Below, piece by piece: positions 17,560-26,452 of a stretch of 33,002 bases of DNA. Made by a program: the position numbers and the translations under genes. Within the stretch, counting starts at the first letter, position 1; each line of letters starts with the position of its first letter. The notes under the pieces were generated by a model. It searched no databases, was not told the origin of the DNA, and saw nothing but the letters and a program-made list of their open reading frames with translations. Origin of the DNA: UBA1140 sp964573285 (GTDB taxonomy: Bacteria; Campylobacterota; Campylobacteria; Campylobacterales; Sulfurovaceae); assembly GCA_964573285.1 (NCBI GenBank), contig CAZNJD010000034.1, positions 1-33,002 on the forward strand, read 5' to 3'.

Positions 17560-19113
17560 TCAATAATTAATAATTTTGATAGTTGGTCTATCCTCTGGGG
17601 ATATAACTTCAAACATATTTGTAGAATTTACTGACTCATTCATCTTTACAATAGTTAGACTATTTATCATATCATTATAACTATTATTATGGATTTCTCC
17701 TTGAGCTTTATTTTGAAATACTGTAAATGTTCCAAGAGTGAGTCTAAATATATCAATTAGTTCTAACCCTTCTATATCAATATATGGGGGGAGAAGTATA
17801 TATGAACCATCTGTTATATTACCATCTGTTATATTTAGTTCATGTAGTTCAAGATTATTTTCAATCTCTCTACTACTATTTTCATCACAACTACTACTAT
17901 TATTATCACAATTAACCTCAGATGTTGTATTCTTATCTGATATACTACCAGCAAATAATAGAGTGCTATTGTTATCAGAAATTTCGGCATTGGTTGAGAA
18001 GCTACTTATATTACTCTCATTGCCCTCACTAAATTGCTCTATACTATTGCTTTGAAGTATAACTGTACTATTATCATCTTCTTTATCAGCTAAAGTTAAA
18101 TTCATATTCTCTTTGTGTCTCTGACTCCCATTTCTATTATATACATGCATAGTCTCTTTACCATTTTCATCAACTAAATAAAAGATAGATATATCAGTTG
18201 TAGTATTTTCATCTTGATAAAAATATCTAGTTATTACATTTGCATTATCATCAGACCATTTGAAGTTTTGATACTCTGTAATATTTGTATCATTTTTATT
18301 AATATCAGTAATATTATTTTCAGTAGTATTACTATCTATTTTGGTATAAACCATATTAATATTATCAGATGTCATATCCAAAGTAAGTTCATAGTTATAG
18401 CTTCTATTATAATCATTATATTTAGAAAATGACACTTTGCCAAGTAAAAGCTTATTAGTAATATTATCATCTATTTCTAAAGTAAAGTTACTATCTTTTG
18501 TAATATTATCTATTTGAGATATAGTTTCATTATCAAGTACTATAGATAAATATTTAGGTTCAAATACACAAGAAATCATCCCATCACATTTATCTAGGAC
18601 TTGTGGCATGACTTTTTCTAGTAATACTAAATTAACTTGTGCCATAGTTACTACATTTTGTATCTGTGATATATTATTTTTGAGTTGATTATATCCAATA
18701 TTATTTACTACAGTTGTTGATTGATTATCATTTGTAGCATTGCTTTCTGTAGAGTTATTTTCTACACTATTGCCTTGGATTGTTGTATTATTAGCTTCAT
18801 CTGTTTGATTATCTTCCGTTTTTGCATCTACCAAGATTTCAGGAAAATCCATACTAATAGTTTGAGGCAATATATTAGTTTTGGCAATAGTTATAGTAGG
18901 TGTTGTATTTGTAGAGCTGTTTATCTCATTAGTACTATTACTATCATTAGTTATATCGCTATCATTAGTATTAGTACTATTACTATCATTAGTTATATTG
19001 CTATCTGTATTTAAACTAGTAGCTAGAGTAGTATCTTTTTTAGAACTACTACCCATCATTCCACAACCACTCATAATAAAAATTATACCCAATAAAATTA
19101 TATTTCTCTTCAT
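17560..19113 (-). CDS. Asn/Ser/Thr-rich low-complexity lipoprotein
   Basis: 517 residues, not recognised. The signal peptide with lipobox IMSGC (Cys17) predicts a lipoprotein. Residues of roughly 25-75 are a tandem repeat of a 14-residue Asn/Asp/Ser/Thr unit (DSNITNDSNSTNTN), and Asn-Ser/Thr-rich linkers recur throughout. Between them are more ordered stretches (IGYNQLKNNISQIQNVVTMA, MPQVLDKCDGMISCVFEP with two Cys), a beta-rich middle and a C-terminal part with IEGLELIDIFRLTLGTFTVF. Its composition differs strongly from its neighbours, as in surface-exposed or stalk-like proteins. Divergent from the response regulator gene. Function unknown. Confidence 0.72.
   Translation of the reverse strand: MKRNIILLGIIFIMSGCGMMGSSSKKDTTLATSLNTDSNITNDSNSTNTNDSDITNDSNSTNEINSSTNTTPTITIAKTNILPQTISMDFPEILVDAKTEDNQTDEANNTTIQGNSVENNSTESNATNDNQSTTVVNNIGYNQLKNNISQIQNVVTMAQVNLVLLEKVMPQVLDKCDGMISCVFEPKYLSIVLDNETISQIDNITKDSNFTLEIDDNITNKLLLGKVSFSKYNDYNRSYNYELTLDMTSDNINMVYTKIDSNTTENNITDINKNDTNITEYQNFKWSDDNANVITRYFYQDENTTTDISIFYLVDENGKETMHVYNRNGSQRHKENMNLTLADKEDDNSTVILQSNSIEQFSEGNESNISSFSTNAEISDNNSTLLFAGSISDKNTTSEVNCDNNSSSCDENSSREIENNLELHELNITDGNITDGSYILLPPYIDIEGLELIDIFRLTLGTFTVFQNKAQGEIHNNSYNDMINSLTIVKMNESVNSTNMFEVISPEDRPTIKIINY
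18928..19005. repeat. Two 36-bp direct repeats within the lipoprotein gene
   Basis: Positions 18928-18963 and 18970-19005 differ by one base, spaced by 42 bp (14 codons), so copy-number change keeps the frame. They encode the DSN/DITNDSNSTN repeats of the mature N-terminus. Confidence 0.85.
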
Positions 19114-19245
19114 AAAAAACCTCGTTTTGTTTTCCTAATGATAGCATATAAAATTAAGCATAAGGTTAGATAAATATTTTATATACTACTATGGTATAAG
19201 CAAGTGATAATAAAAAAATGTAGAAAATGTGTAGGAGATATAGAA

Positions 19246-19926
19246 ATGTTAAAGAAGTCAAAATACACTCTTTTGTATGTCGAAGATGAAGCCTTTATAA
19301 GACGGATAGCAATATCATATTTGCGTCCATATTTTTCAGAGATATATGAAGCAGAAGATGGTGTAGAGGCATTAGAGATATATAAAGAAAAAAAACCAAA
19401 TATGATTATGACAGATATAGAGATGCCAAATATGGATGGATTAACTCTATGCAAAGAGATTAGAAAAGAGGATAAAAGTACGCCAATTATTATTACAACA
19501 GCATATACAAGTACCGAATATCTATTAGAAGCTGTAAGTCTTCATCTTGTTAAGTATCTAGTGAAACCTATGGAAGAGGAGCCACTTTTTGAGGCTATTA
19601 AGCTCTGTTTTGAGCAGATAGAGACTCAAAACCCAAATATTGTATATCTAACTAAAGATTATAGGTTTGATACATTTAACCATACTCTGTTGAAAGGGGA
19701 TGAGGTTGTAGCATTAACAGAGTCTCAATATAAACTTTTGGATATTTTGATTAGAAATAAAGGACGAATTGTATCTTATGAAGAGATAGAAAATTTTGTA
19801 TGGTTTGATAAAGTAATGAGTAGTGATGCCCTGCGTAGCTTGATGCGAGATGTAAGAAAGCTAGTAGGCAAAGAGAAGATAGAAAATATCTCAAAATGTG
19901 GCTATAGGATACATCTTTATGGATAA
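19246..19926 (+). CDS. OmpR/PhoB-family response regulator
   Basis: 226 residues from ATG 19246, chosen because GGAG (19234-19237) lies 8 nt upstream; a GTG at 19204 would add 14 residues without support. The receiver domain (about 6-120) has the acidic pair in LLYVEDEA, phosphoacceptor Asp57 in MTDIEMPNMDG, and the conserved Lys in YLVKPM. The C-terminal winged helix (about 130-226) has LTESQYKLLDILIRNKGRIVS and LRSLMRDVRKLVG, typical of Trans_reg_C DNA binding. Its 3' end overlaps the sensor kinase gene, its likely partner. The signal and target genes are unknown; the divergent lipoprotein gene is a possible target. Confidence 0.9.
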   Translation: MLKKSKYTLLYVEDEAFIRRIAISYLRPYFSEIYEAEDGVEALEIYKEKKPNMIMTDIEMPNMDGLTLCKEIRKEDKSTPIIITTAYTSTEYLLEAVSLHLVKYLVKPMEEEPLFEAIKLCFEQIETQNPNIVYLTKDYRFDTFNHTLLKGDEVVALTESQYKLLDILIRNKGRIVSYEEIENFVWFDKVMSSDALRSLMRDVRKLVGKEKIENISKCGYRIHLYG

Positions 19927-21325
19927 AATAATGAAGATAAAACTAACCCTAGTATTGATATATTTAGGATTAGCAATTACACTCTTTTATGACCATCACG
20001 CCTCTTTATCTATTGCAATATTCAAATATAATACTATGCAATTTATGGTGGCTGTTTTGTCTCTAGGTGTAATTTTATCTTCTAGTATCTATAATTTTGC
20101 ATTTTACTTTTATATTAGAAAAAAACAGTATTTATATTATGCCCTTTCACAATTTGCTATACTTTCACTATTGATACAGATAGAAAATCTATTTATTAAT
20201 CCTTTTAATGAATATTATAATTTTACTAGAGATGTATTTTTACTTGATATTTCTCAGATACTTATTATAATATTTTCTATGCTATTTATAGAAAAGTTCT
20301 TAAATCTATACTCAATTAAGAGACTCTCAAGACTTATCCATATTGTTATATCTATAGCTTTAGTTGATTTAGTTTTTACTCTTATATTTCATCATGCTAT
20401 TATTATTAAATTTATTCCTAGTTTTATATGGATTTTGGTAGTTTTGTCAGAGGCACATAGACTTATAAAGAAAAAAGATATACCTTTTTATTTTATTATT
20501 GTAGGCTGGTCAACTGTATTACTTGTATCTATATTTGAGTTTTTAGGCATATCTGCTATAACATTTCCATACCTTCATTTAGCTTTTGCTATTGAGTCTA
20601 TGCTATTATCTTTTGCTGTATCATATAAGTTTAACCTTATAGAAGAAGAAAAAAAGGTACAACAGACTCTACTTTTGCAACAATCGCGACTTGCTAGTAT
20701 GGGTGAGATGATTTCTATCATTGCTCATCAGTGGAGACAACCCCTTAATTTCTTATCATTTGCTCTTATGCATATCAAAAGAGGTTGTAAAAATGATGAA
20801 GAGGCACTTTTGACTATCAAAGATGCTAGTGAGCAACTTCAATATATGTCTCAAACGATAGAAAATTTCAGAAACTTTTATAATCCATCAAAAAATAAAG
20901 CAGAGTTTAGTATTCAAAAATCTTGTGAAAATACTCTCAAAATAGTATCTCCTACACTTTTACCATCAAAAATAGATATGAAATTAGATATAAAAGAGGA
21001 TTTTAAATTTTTTGCTAACAGTAATGAGTTTGAACAGGTTATACTCAATATTATAAATAATGCCAGAGATATTTTAGTAGAGAGAAAAGTAGAAAATCCA
21101 AAGATAGAGATAACTATAAATAAACCACAAATAGCTATAACAGATAATGGGGGTGGTGTAGCCAAAGAGAATATTGATAAGATATTTGAGCCATACTTTA
21201 CAACCAAAAAAAATAGTGATGGGATAGGTTTATATATATCCAAAACTATTATAGAAAATGAGATGAAGGGGAAACTAGAACTTATTACTGATAGTAATGG
21301 TTCTAGTTTTGTAATAACTTTTTAG
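19919..21325 (+). CDS. Membrane sensor histidine kinase
   Basis: 468 residues from ATG 19919 (AGGA about 9 nt upstream); a GTG at 19898 is less likely. The first half holds roughly seven hydrophobic segments with no recognisable extracytoplasmic sensor or PAS domain, so sensing may occur in or near the membrane. The kinase core has H-box His270 in IIAHQWRQPLNFLS, the N-box ILNIINNARDIL, G1 ITDNGGGV, F-box FEPYFTTK and G2 SDGIGLYIS. It overlaps the regulator gene by 8 nt and the convergent lytic transglycosylase gene by 4 nt at its stop. Confidence 0.9.
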   Translation: MDKIMKIKLTLVLIYLGLAITLFYDHHASLSIAIFKYNTMQFMVAVLSLGVILSSSIYNFAFYFYIRKKQYLYYALSQFAILSLLIQIENLFINPFNEYYNFTRDVFLLDISQILIIIFSMLFIEKFLNLYSIKRLSRLIHIVISIALVDLVFTLIFHHAIIIKFIPSFIWILVVLSEAHRLIKKKDIPFYFIIVGWSTVLLVSIFEFLGISAITFPYLHLAFAIESMLLSFAVSYKFNLIEEEKKVQQTLLLQQSRLASMGEMISIIAHQWRQPLNFLSFALMHIKRGCKNDEEALLTIKDASEQLQYMSQTIENFRNFYNPSKNKAEFSIQKSCENTLKIVSPTLLPSKIDMKLDIKEDFKFFANSNEFEQVILNIINNARDILVERKVENPKIEITINKPQIAITDNGGGVAKENIDKIFEPYFTTKKNSDGIGLYISKTIIENEMKGKLELITDSNGSSFVITF

Positions 21326-22545
21326 TTTTTATAAGTTTCGTAATATCTCTGTCTAATAGCTTGTGCTAATAGATGAACAGACATAACATAATACTCTCTT
21401 GGGTTATATCTAGCAATAGCATAGAAGTTTTTTGTTCCCCACCATAACTCATCATAGTTATAGTGGCTTAGTTTAATTAGAGATACAGGTCCTTTATATC
21501 CATAAAAATTACTTGTAGGTCTCATTCCCAATGATTTTAGATAGGATTGTGAATACTCTGTCTTATATCCATCTTTTACTCCATAAATTCTTGATTTGGG
21601 ATATTGTACTTTCATTGCTACAGGAATATTAGAATTCCATTTCCCTTTTTTGACAAAGAAATTAGCTGTACTACCAATTGCATCAGCTGGGTCAAATAGA
21701 TTAGCTATATTATCACCATTAAAATCAACAGCATAATCTCTAAATGAGTCAGGCATAAACTGTACAATTCCAAAAGCACCACCATAAGAACCTTTGATTT
21801 CTAGTGGGTTCATTTTTTGCTCTTTTGTTAATAGTAGATACTCTTCTAACTGTTTGGTAAAAAATTTAGAGCGTTTTTTATACTCCAATGATAGAGAGGT
21901 AAGAGCATCTATTAGTCTATGTTTCCCTATATCTCTACCAAAATTCGTTTCAACTCCTATAATTCCTAAAATATATTCAGGTGCGACATGATAGATAAAT
22001 GCTGCTTTTTCTAGGTAGTATCTATTTGCCCTCCAAAATGCAATTCCATTTTTAATTCTATCTTCTGTTACAAATTTTGGATATTTATCCCAAGAACCAA
22101 CTGAATTTGCTTTCATTGTGGTTTTGGCTGTACCAAATACATTATACTTTTTTAATGATAATGTATCTCGTTGCACATTTGAAAATACTCCATTTAGATA
22201 ATCTCTTCTGAAATGATATTTATTGACCATAGTATCAATAAACCTTCTTAGTTTCGGATTATTAGCATAAACACCTGCAAGATATGGACGGCGTATATTT
22301 ATTATAGATGAGAGGTCATTTTGAGGTGTAGTAACAATAGGTTGTTCATCTATAATGATAGGCTCTCCCATTGTTATGATAGGCTCTCTCCTTGTTGTTA
22401 TAGTGGTAGTTTCTCCAGCTCTTCCTACTACTGTTTGTGGGGTCTCTATTACTTGAATTGTTGGCTTTGTTCCTGTAGTTCTTTGTATGCAACCACCACT
22501 TATAAGTAGTGTTGATATAAGAACAAGACTATTTTTATACTTCAT
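21322..22545 (-). CDS. MltB-type lytic murein transglycosylase, lipoprotein
   Basis: 407 residues. Lipobox LISGGC (Cys19) predicts an envelope lipoprotein. After a Thr/Ile/Pro-rich linker (about 25-80, REPIITMGEPIIIDEQPIV) comes a GH103/MltB-like domain: catalytic Glu199 in GIIGVETNFGRDIG, GGAFGIVQFMPDSFRDYAVD, FDPADAIGSTANFF and a C-terminal LAQAIRQRYYE. It cleaves peptidoglycan glycan strands to anhydromuropeptides, so it acts in cell-wall turnover. The start codon lies in a 9-bp hairpin with the ribosome binding site in the loop. It follows the gamma-carbonic anhydrase gene by 49 nt. Confidence 0.9.
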   Translation of the reverse strand: MKYKNSLVLISTLLISGGCIQRTTGTKPTIQVIETPQTVVGRAGETTTITTRREPIITMGEPIIIDEQPIVTTPQNDLSSIINIRRPYLAGVYANNPKLRRFIDTMVNKYHFRRDYLNGVFSNVQRDTLSLKKYNVFGTAKTTMKANSVGSWDKYPKFVTEDRIKNGIAFWRANRYYLEKAAFIYHVAPEYILGIIGVETNFGRDIGKHRLIDALTSLSLEYKKRSKFFTKQLEEYLLLTKEQKMNPLEIKGSYGGAFGIVQFMPDSFRDYAVDFNGDNIANLFDPADAIGSTANFFVKKGKWNSNIPVAMKVQYPKSRIYGVKDGYKTEYSQSYLKSLGMRPTSNFYGYKGPVSLIKLSHYNYDELWWGTKNFYAIARYNPREYYVMSVHLLAQAIRQRYYETYKN

Positions 22546-22578
22546 GGTAAAACTCCTTTATTTTTTTTATTTTACCAT
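22544..22578 (-). promoter_or_regulatory. Hairpin holding the transglycosylase start codon
   Basis: In the transcript, ATGGTAAAA pairs perfectly with TTTTACCAT; the second ATG is the start codon of the lytic transglycosylase gene and the loop contains AAAGGAG. The upstream arm is itself a tiny reading frame, ATG GTA AAA TAA. The arrangement could modulate initiation or be chance in AT-rich DNA. Confidence 0.4.
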
Positions 22579-22594
22579 AAAAAATTAAAAATCG

Positions 22595-23119
22595 TTATAA
22601 GTAGTTATTTTTGAAATCTACATATCGCTTGGCAGCTGCATATAACTCTTTAACCTCATCATCTGTAAGTTCTCTAACTACTTTGGCAGGACTTCCCATA
22701 ATTAAGCTTCGTGGGGGGAATTTTTTGTTTTTAGTTACTAAACTTCCTGCTCCTACAATAGACTCTTTGCCAATTACAGCACCATCTAATATTGTAGCAC
22801 TCATTCCAATTAAACAAGCATTCTCTATAGTACAACCGTGTAACATTACTCTGTGACCTATCGTTACATCATCACCTATTATAGTAGGATTACCATCACT
22901 CATATCATCTTTTTTGTGGTGAGTTACATGTACCATAGAGAGGTCTTGAATATTGCTTCTAGCTCCTATCTTGATATAGTGAACATCACCTCGGACTACA
23001 CATCCAAACCATACAGCACTATCTTCACCCATTTGTGTCCGTCCTATTACTGTCGCACCCTCTGCAATCCATGCATTTTTGTCTAATTGGGGTGTCCATC
23101 CTTTATATGCTATTGTCAT
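22595..23119 (-). CDS. Gamma-carbonic anhydrase family protein (YrdA-like)
   Basis: 174 residues, a left-handed beta-helix hexapeptide-repeat protein close in pattern and length to E. coli YrdA. Likely metal ligands are His64 or His67 (VHVTHH), His89 and His94 (GHRVMLHG); SAVWFGCVVRGD and the C-terminal LIMGSPAKVVREL are family-typical. Some members hydrate CO2, others lack measurable activity, so the enzyme function is uncertain. Its start lies inside the end of ppk (17-nt overlap), so the two are coupled. Confidence 0.9.
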   Translation of the reverse strand: MTIAYKGWTPQLDKNAWIAEGATVIGRTQMGEDSAVWFGCVVRGDVHYIKIGARSNIQDLSMVHVTHHKKDDMSDGNPTIIGDDVTIGHRVMLHGCTIENACLIGMSATILDGAVIGKESIVGAGSLVTKNKKFPPRSLIMGSPAKVVRELTDDEVKELYAAAKRYVDFKNNYL

Positions 23120-25205
23120 TTTTTATCTCCTTAACTTTTTTGGCTAATCTTGTGACATATTTGGGTCTTTTCTTTTGTGATTTATTATATAACTTTGTCA
23201 CATAATCTTCCAATATATTATGATTATTTATCTCTTTTCCTTTACATTCAACCTGTTTATACTCACCACTATTTTTGAGTTTCCATCTTAGTTTACAATC
23301 TTGTAACTGTAATGATAGTATCTGTCTAATTTTCTGTTGTAGTACATTATCAGTTATTGGAGTCATAATCTCAATTCTCCGAATTAAATTTCGTGGCATC
23401 AAATCAGCACTAGAGATATAACACTCATTTTTGTCATGTTTGAAATAATAAATTCGTGGATGTTCAAGATATTTACCTATTATAGAATAAACAGATATAT
23501 TCTCACTAACCCCTTGAACATTTGGTTTGAGTGTACATATCCCTCTAATTATTAGTTCTATCTTACACCCGTGCATAGAAGCAATATATAGGGCTTGTAT
23601 AATGTTAGGGTCAACCAAAGAGTTTGCTTTTAATATTATATGACCCTCTTCTTTGTGAGATGCTTCACACTCTATCATAGACAATAGTTTAGGTTTAATA
23701 TCTGTTGGTGCAATAATCAAATTTTTAAGTGAACTGTGGTCAGAAAATCCTGTAATAAAATGAAAAAACTTAGTTGCATCCATATTAAATTCTGGTTTGG
23801 TAGTAAAATAACTCATATCAGTATAAATTCGTGCTGTTGATGGATTATAATTTCCTGTTCCTAGATGTAGATAACCTTGCAGTTTATTACCTTTTCGTTT
23901 AGTAATTTGTGCTATTTTAGCATGTACTTTAAGGCCTGTTATTCCATATATTACATGAGCCCCTGCATCTTCTAATGCTTTTGCCCAATGTAAATTATTC
24001 TCTTCATCAAATCTAGCTTTAAGTTCAACTAAGACTGTAACCTGTTTACCATCTTTAGCTCCTCTAATTAGAGCTTTGACAATAGGTGAGTTTTTACCTA
24101 CACGATATAGTGTCATACGCATAGATAGGGTATTAGAGTCTTTTGATGCATCTTCTATAAATTTAACAATAGGGTCAAAGCTCTCATATGGGTGATATAG
24201 TAGTATATCTTTTTTTTCAATAGCCTCAAATATATCGCTATTATCATCAAGAGGAGGTAAAGTTTTTGGTGTATATGTAGGCAAGGTTAAATGTGCCAAC
24301 TCCTCTTGACTTACTATATCCCAAAGTGTTCCTAAATTTAAAGGTATTTTATAACGATATATATCCAAATCATTAAGTTTTAGATATTGTGTCAAAAACT
24401 CAACTAATTCACTATCAGCCCATTCCATAAGCTCTAATCTTACAAGTGTACCTCTATTTCTAGCTCGAATTCCCTCTTCGAGCATCTCCATAAAGTCATC
24501 AGCCTCCTCTTCTTCTATCTCTATATCAGCATTTCGTGTTACTCTAAATGGAGAAGAGGCAATCTTTTTGAGTCCATAAAATAGTTCAGTACTAAAATAA
24601 TCAACTACAGATTCAATAGGTACAAAACAGTGTTCTACTTTGATAAATCTAGGTAATATTCGAGGTATTCGTATTAAACCATGTTTAATATTTCCCTTTT
24701 TGTCTTCAAATTTTATAGCTAGTCCAAAACTAAGATTATTAAGATGAGGAAAAGGGTGAGTAGCATCAATAGCAATAGGCATAATCACAGGATATATCTG
24801 CTCAAAAAATATCTCTTTGACCTTCTCTTTTTGTTTATCTGAGAGTTTATCATAAGTTTTAATAGTTATATTGTGAGTTTTTAACTCTTTCATAATATCT
24901 TTGAATGATGCTTCTAATAGTTTTTGCTCTTTGTGTAAAGTAGTGTGTATAGCTTCTAGTTGTTGTGTAGGTGTCATCTTGTCAATAGCTGTCTCTTGAA
25001 TTCTAGCTTTGAATAAGGCTTTGAGTCCTGCCACTCTAATCATATAAAACTCATCAAGATTAGTTCCATATATTGCTATAAATTTAAGCCGTTCTAGTGG
25101 GGGAAGGGTTGTATCTTGTGCTTGTGAGAGTACTCTAGTATTGAATTTGAGCCAAGACAGTTCACGATTAAAGTAGAGGTCTGGAGAAGTTAAATCTATT
25201 GACAT
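23103..25205 (-). CDS. ppk1: Polyphosphate kinase 1
   Basis: 700 residues, the usual length for PPK1, which reversibly makes polyphosphate from ATP. Order of parts: N-terminal domain (YFNRELSWLKFNTRVLSQA), head domain, and two phospholipase D-like C-terminal domains. Phospho-His candidates are His428 (LKVHAKIAQ) and His447 (GYLHLGTGNYN), spaced 19 residues apart as are His435 and His454 of E. coli. SMRMTLYRVGKNSPI is also conserved. First gene of a leftward trio with the carbonic anhydrase-like and transglycosylase genes. No ppx is adjacent. Confidence 0.97.
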   Translation of the reverse strand: MSIDLTSPDLYFNRELSWLKFNTRVLSQAQDTTLPPLERLKFIAIYGTNLDEFYMIRVAGLKALFKARIQETAIDKMTPTQQLEAIHTTLHKEQKLLEASFKDIMKELKTHNITIKTYDKLSDKQKEKVKEIFFEQIYPVIMPIAIDATHPFPHLNNLSFGLAIKFEDKKGNIKHGLIRIPRILPRFIKVEHCFVPIESVVDYFSTELFYGLKKIASSPFRVTRNADIEIEEEEADDFMEMLEEGIRARNRGTLVRLELMEWADSELVEFLTQYLKLNDLDIYRYKIPLNLGTLWDIVSQEELAHLTLPTYTPKTLPPLDDNSDIFEAIEKKDILLYHPYESFDPIVKFIEDASKDSNTLSMRMTLYRVGKNSPIVKALIRGAKDGKQVTVLVELKARFDEENNLHWAKALEDAGAHVIYGITGLKVHAKIAQITKRKGNKLQGYLHLGTGNYNPSTARIYTDMSYFTTKPEFNMDATKFFHFITGFSDHSSLKNLIIAPTDIKPKLLSMIECEASHKEEGHIILKANSLVDPNIIQALYIASMHGCKIELIIRGICTLKPNVQGVSENISVYSIIGKYLEHPRIYYFKHDKNECYISSADLMPRNLIRRIEIMTPITDNVLQQKIRQILSLQLQDCKLRWKLKNSGEYKQVECKGKEINNHNILEDYVTKLYNKSQKKRPKYVTRLAKKVKEIKNDNSI

Positions 25206-25442
25206 ATATAATACCTGTTTTTTTTAAATGTATTATATCTAAAATTATTGTAGCATAAGTCTAAAGTTTCTTTATCTTCTTACAACTTCTATCTCTATAG
25301 GCTTTAATATTTCTCACCTCTATTAATAGATTGACTCAATATCTCTATAGCTTATAGTTGGTTATCGGCTGATTTATATAGGCTATATACTTTAAATGGT
25401 GTCATTTTGTTATGCAATTCCTTAATATATGCAAATTATTGC

Positions 25443-25448
25443 TATAAT
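25443..25448 (+). promoter_or_regulatory. Putative -10 for the small hypothetical gene
   Basis: TATAAT 26 nt before the ATG at 25475, leaving a leader of about 20 nt with a GGAG ribosome binding site. No clear -35. Confidence 0.4.
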
Positions 25449-25474
25449 CATAACACAATAATATTGGAGTTTAT

Positions 25475-25693
25475 ATGAAAAAAGTTAAGTTCCCTATCAA
25501 TGGAAAAAAATATGAAGTAGATTTAGAAAATGATTTTGCTATATTTGTAATGGAACAATTATCAAATAGTAATATATCATCAGAGAAAAATAATGATTCT
25601 GTCAAACTCCTAAATGCGTATCTAAAAGCTCTTAAGGAAAATTATGATATTCAAAAGGGATTAAAGCAGTTTCTTATGGATATTCCAATATAA
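25475..25693 (+). CDS. Small hypothetical protein
   Basis: 72 residues, not recognised. It starts MKKVKFPINGKKYEVDLE, a beta-hairpin-like beginning, followed by an amphipathic helical part (VKLLNAYLKALKENYDIQ). Soluble, with no signal or Cys. A good start region (GGAG before ATG and a TATAAT upstream) supports it as real. It lies between divergent ppk1 and the pilin genes. Confidence 0.6.
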   Translation: MKKVKFPINGKKYEVDLENDFAIFVMEQLSNSNISSEKNNDSVKLLNAYLKALKENYDIQKGLKQFLMDIPI

Positions 25694-25829
25694 AATAACA
25701 AAAATATATATAGTATTAAAAATTTCTTAATTTTTTTTAATAATTTAAGAATTTTATAATTACTCTTAGGTTATAATTTTAATGTTTCATAAAAAACAGA
25801 TTGTAAAAAAATAACTTAAGGAGTATTTT

Positions 25830-26354
25830 ATGACAAACACAACAACAAACAACCCACGAATGAGTAAAGGTTTTACAATGATTGAATTAATTTTCGTTAT
25901 TGTAATTATTGGTATTTTAGCAGCAGTTGCTATTCCAAAACTAGCTGCAACTAGAGATGATGCAAAGATTTCTAAAATGGCAAATGCAATTACTACAGCA
26001 AAGAGTGAAATAGCAGCTAAAATTATTGCTACTAATAATATCCCTAATGATGCACCAGATAGTGCTTCAAGAATAGATTTGATTAAAAAATATTCAAATA
26101 CAATTGCAGAAGCAGTTATTAGTAATGATGCTAATGTAACCAATACTGATGGTAATACATCTACAGTAACATTTATAGATAAAGATAGTGGTACAAATTG
26201 TAAAGATTTAATTATTCATGGTAATAAATCAACTGCAGATGTTTTTATAGAGATTAAATCAAAAGGAGATACAACTTCTTCTATTTGTAAAGGTATTGAT
26301 GCTTTAGTAGCAGATACTAATATCTCTATTGGTGGTACACAAGTTACTTATTAA
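25830..26354 (+). CDS. Type IV pilin-like / pseudopilin protein 1
   Basis: 174 residues. A class III signal: leader ending in Lys-Gly, then FTMIELIFVIVIIGILAA with Glu at +5 and the hydrophobic helix expected for prepilin peptidase cleavage and methylation. The leader of 14 residues is Asn/Thr-rich; AAGGAG (25818-25823) supports the first ATG, though an internal ATG at 25860 would give a shorter leader. The head has two Cys (GTNCKDL and SSICKGID) that probably form a disulfide loop. First of three tandem pilin genes; closely related to the second. It could be a pilus subunit or type II secretion pseudopilin; no assembly genes are nearby to decide. Confidence 0.9.
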   Translation: MTNTTTNNPRMSKGFTMIELIFVIVIIGILAAVAIPKLAATRDDAKISKMANAITTAKSEIAAKIIATNNIPNDAPDSASRIDLIKKYSNTIAEAVISNDANVTNTDGNTSTVTFIDKDSGTNCKDLIIHGNKSTADVFIEIKSKGDTTSSICKGIDALVADTNISIGGTQVTY

Positions 26355-26364
26355 TATTTTTTAT

Positions 26365-26384
26365 CCTAAGCTTTTTAGCTTAGG
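26365..26384 (+). terminator. Hairpin terminator between pilin genes 1 and 2
   Basis: A perfect 8-bp stem (CCTAAGCT / AGCTTAGG) with a TTTT loop, followed by a T-rich stretch. It would make the first pilin the most abundant product, with partial read-through to the next two. Confidence 0.75.
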
Positions 26385-26452
26385 GGTTCTATTTTTATAT
26401 TTTTAAGTTCAATTCCTTGCATTTAACAATATAAAAAACAAAAGATTATAAA

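Noticed and set aside
18928..19005. Repeat array as a CRISPR
   Set aside because: Only two copies, in frame within a coding sequence, with a 6-bp gap rather than unique spacers.
19204..19245. GTG start 14 codons upstream for the response regulator
   Set aside because: No ribosome binding site; the ATG at 19246 has a well-spaced GGAG and gives the normal receiver N-terminus.
25206..25442. Possible small gene or RNA between ppk1 and the small hypothetical gene
   Set aside because: Only very short frames and no clear hairpin-terminator pattern; probably just divergent promoters.
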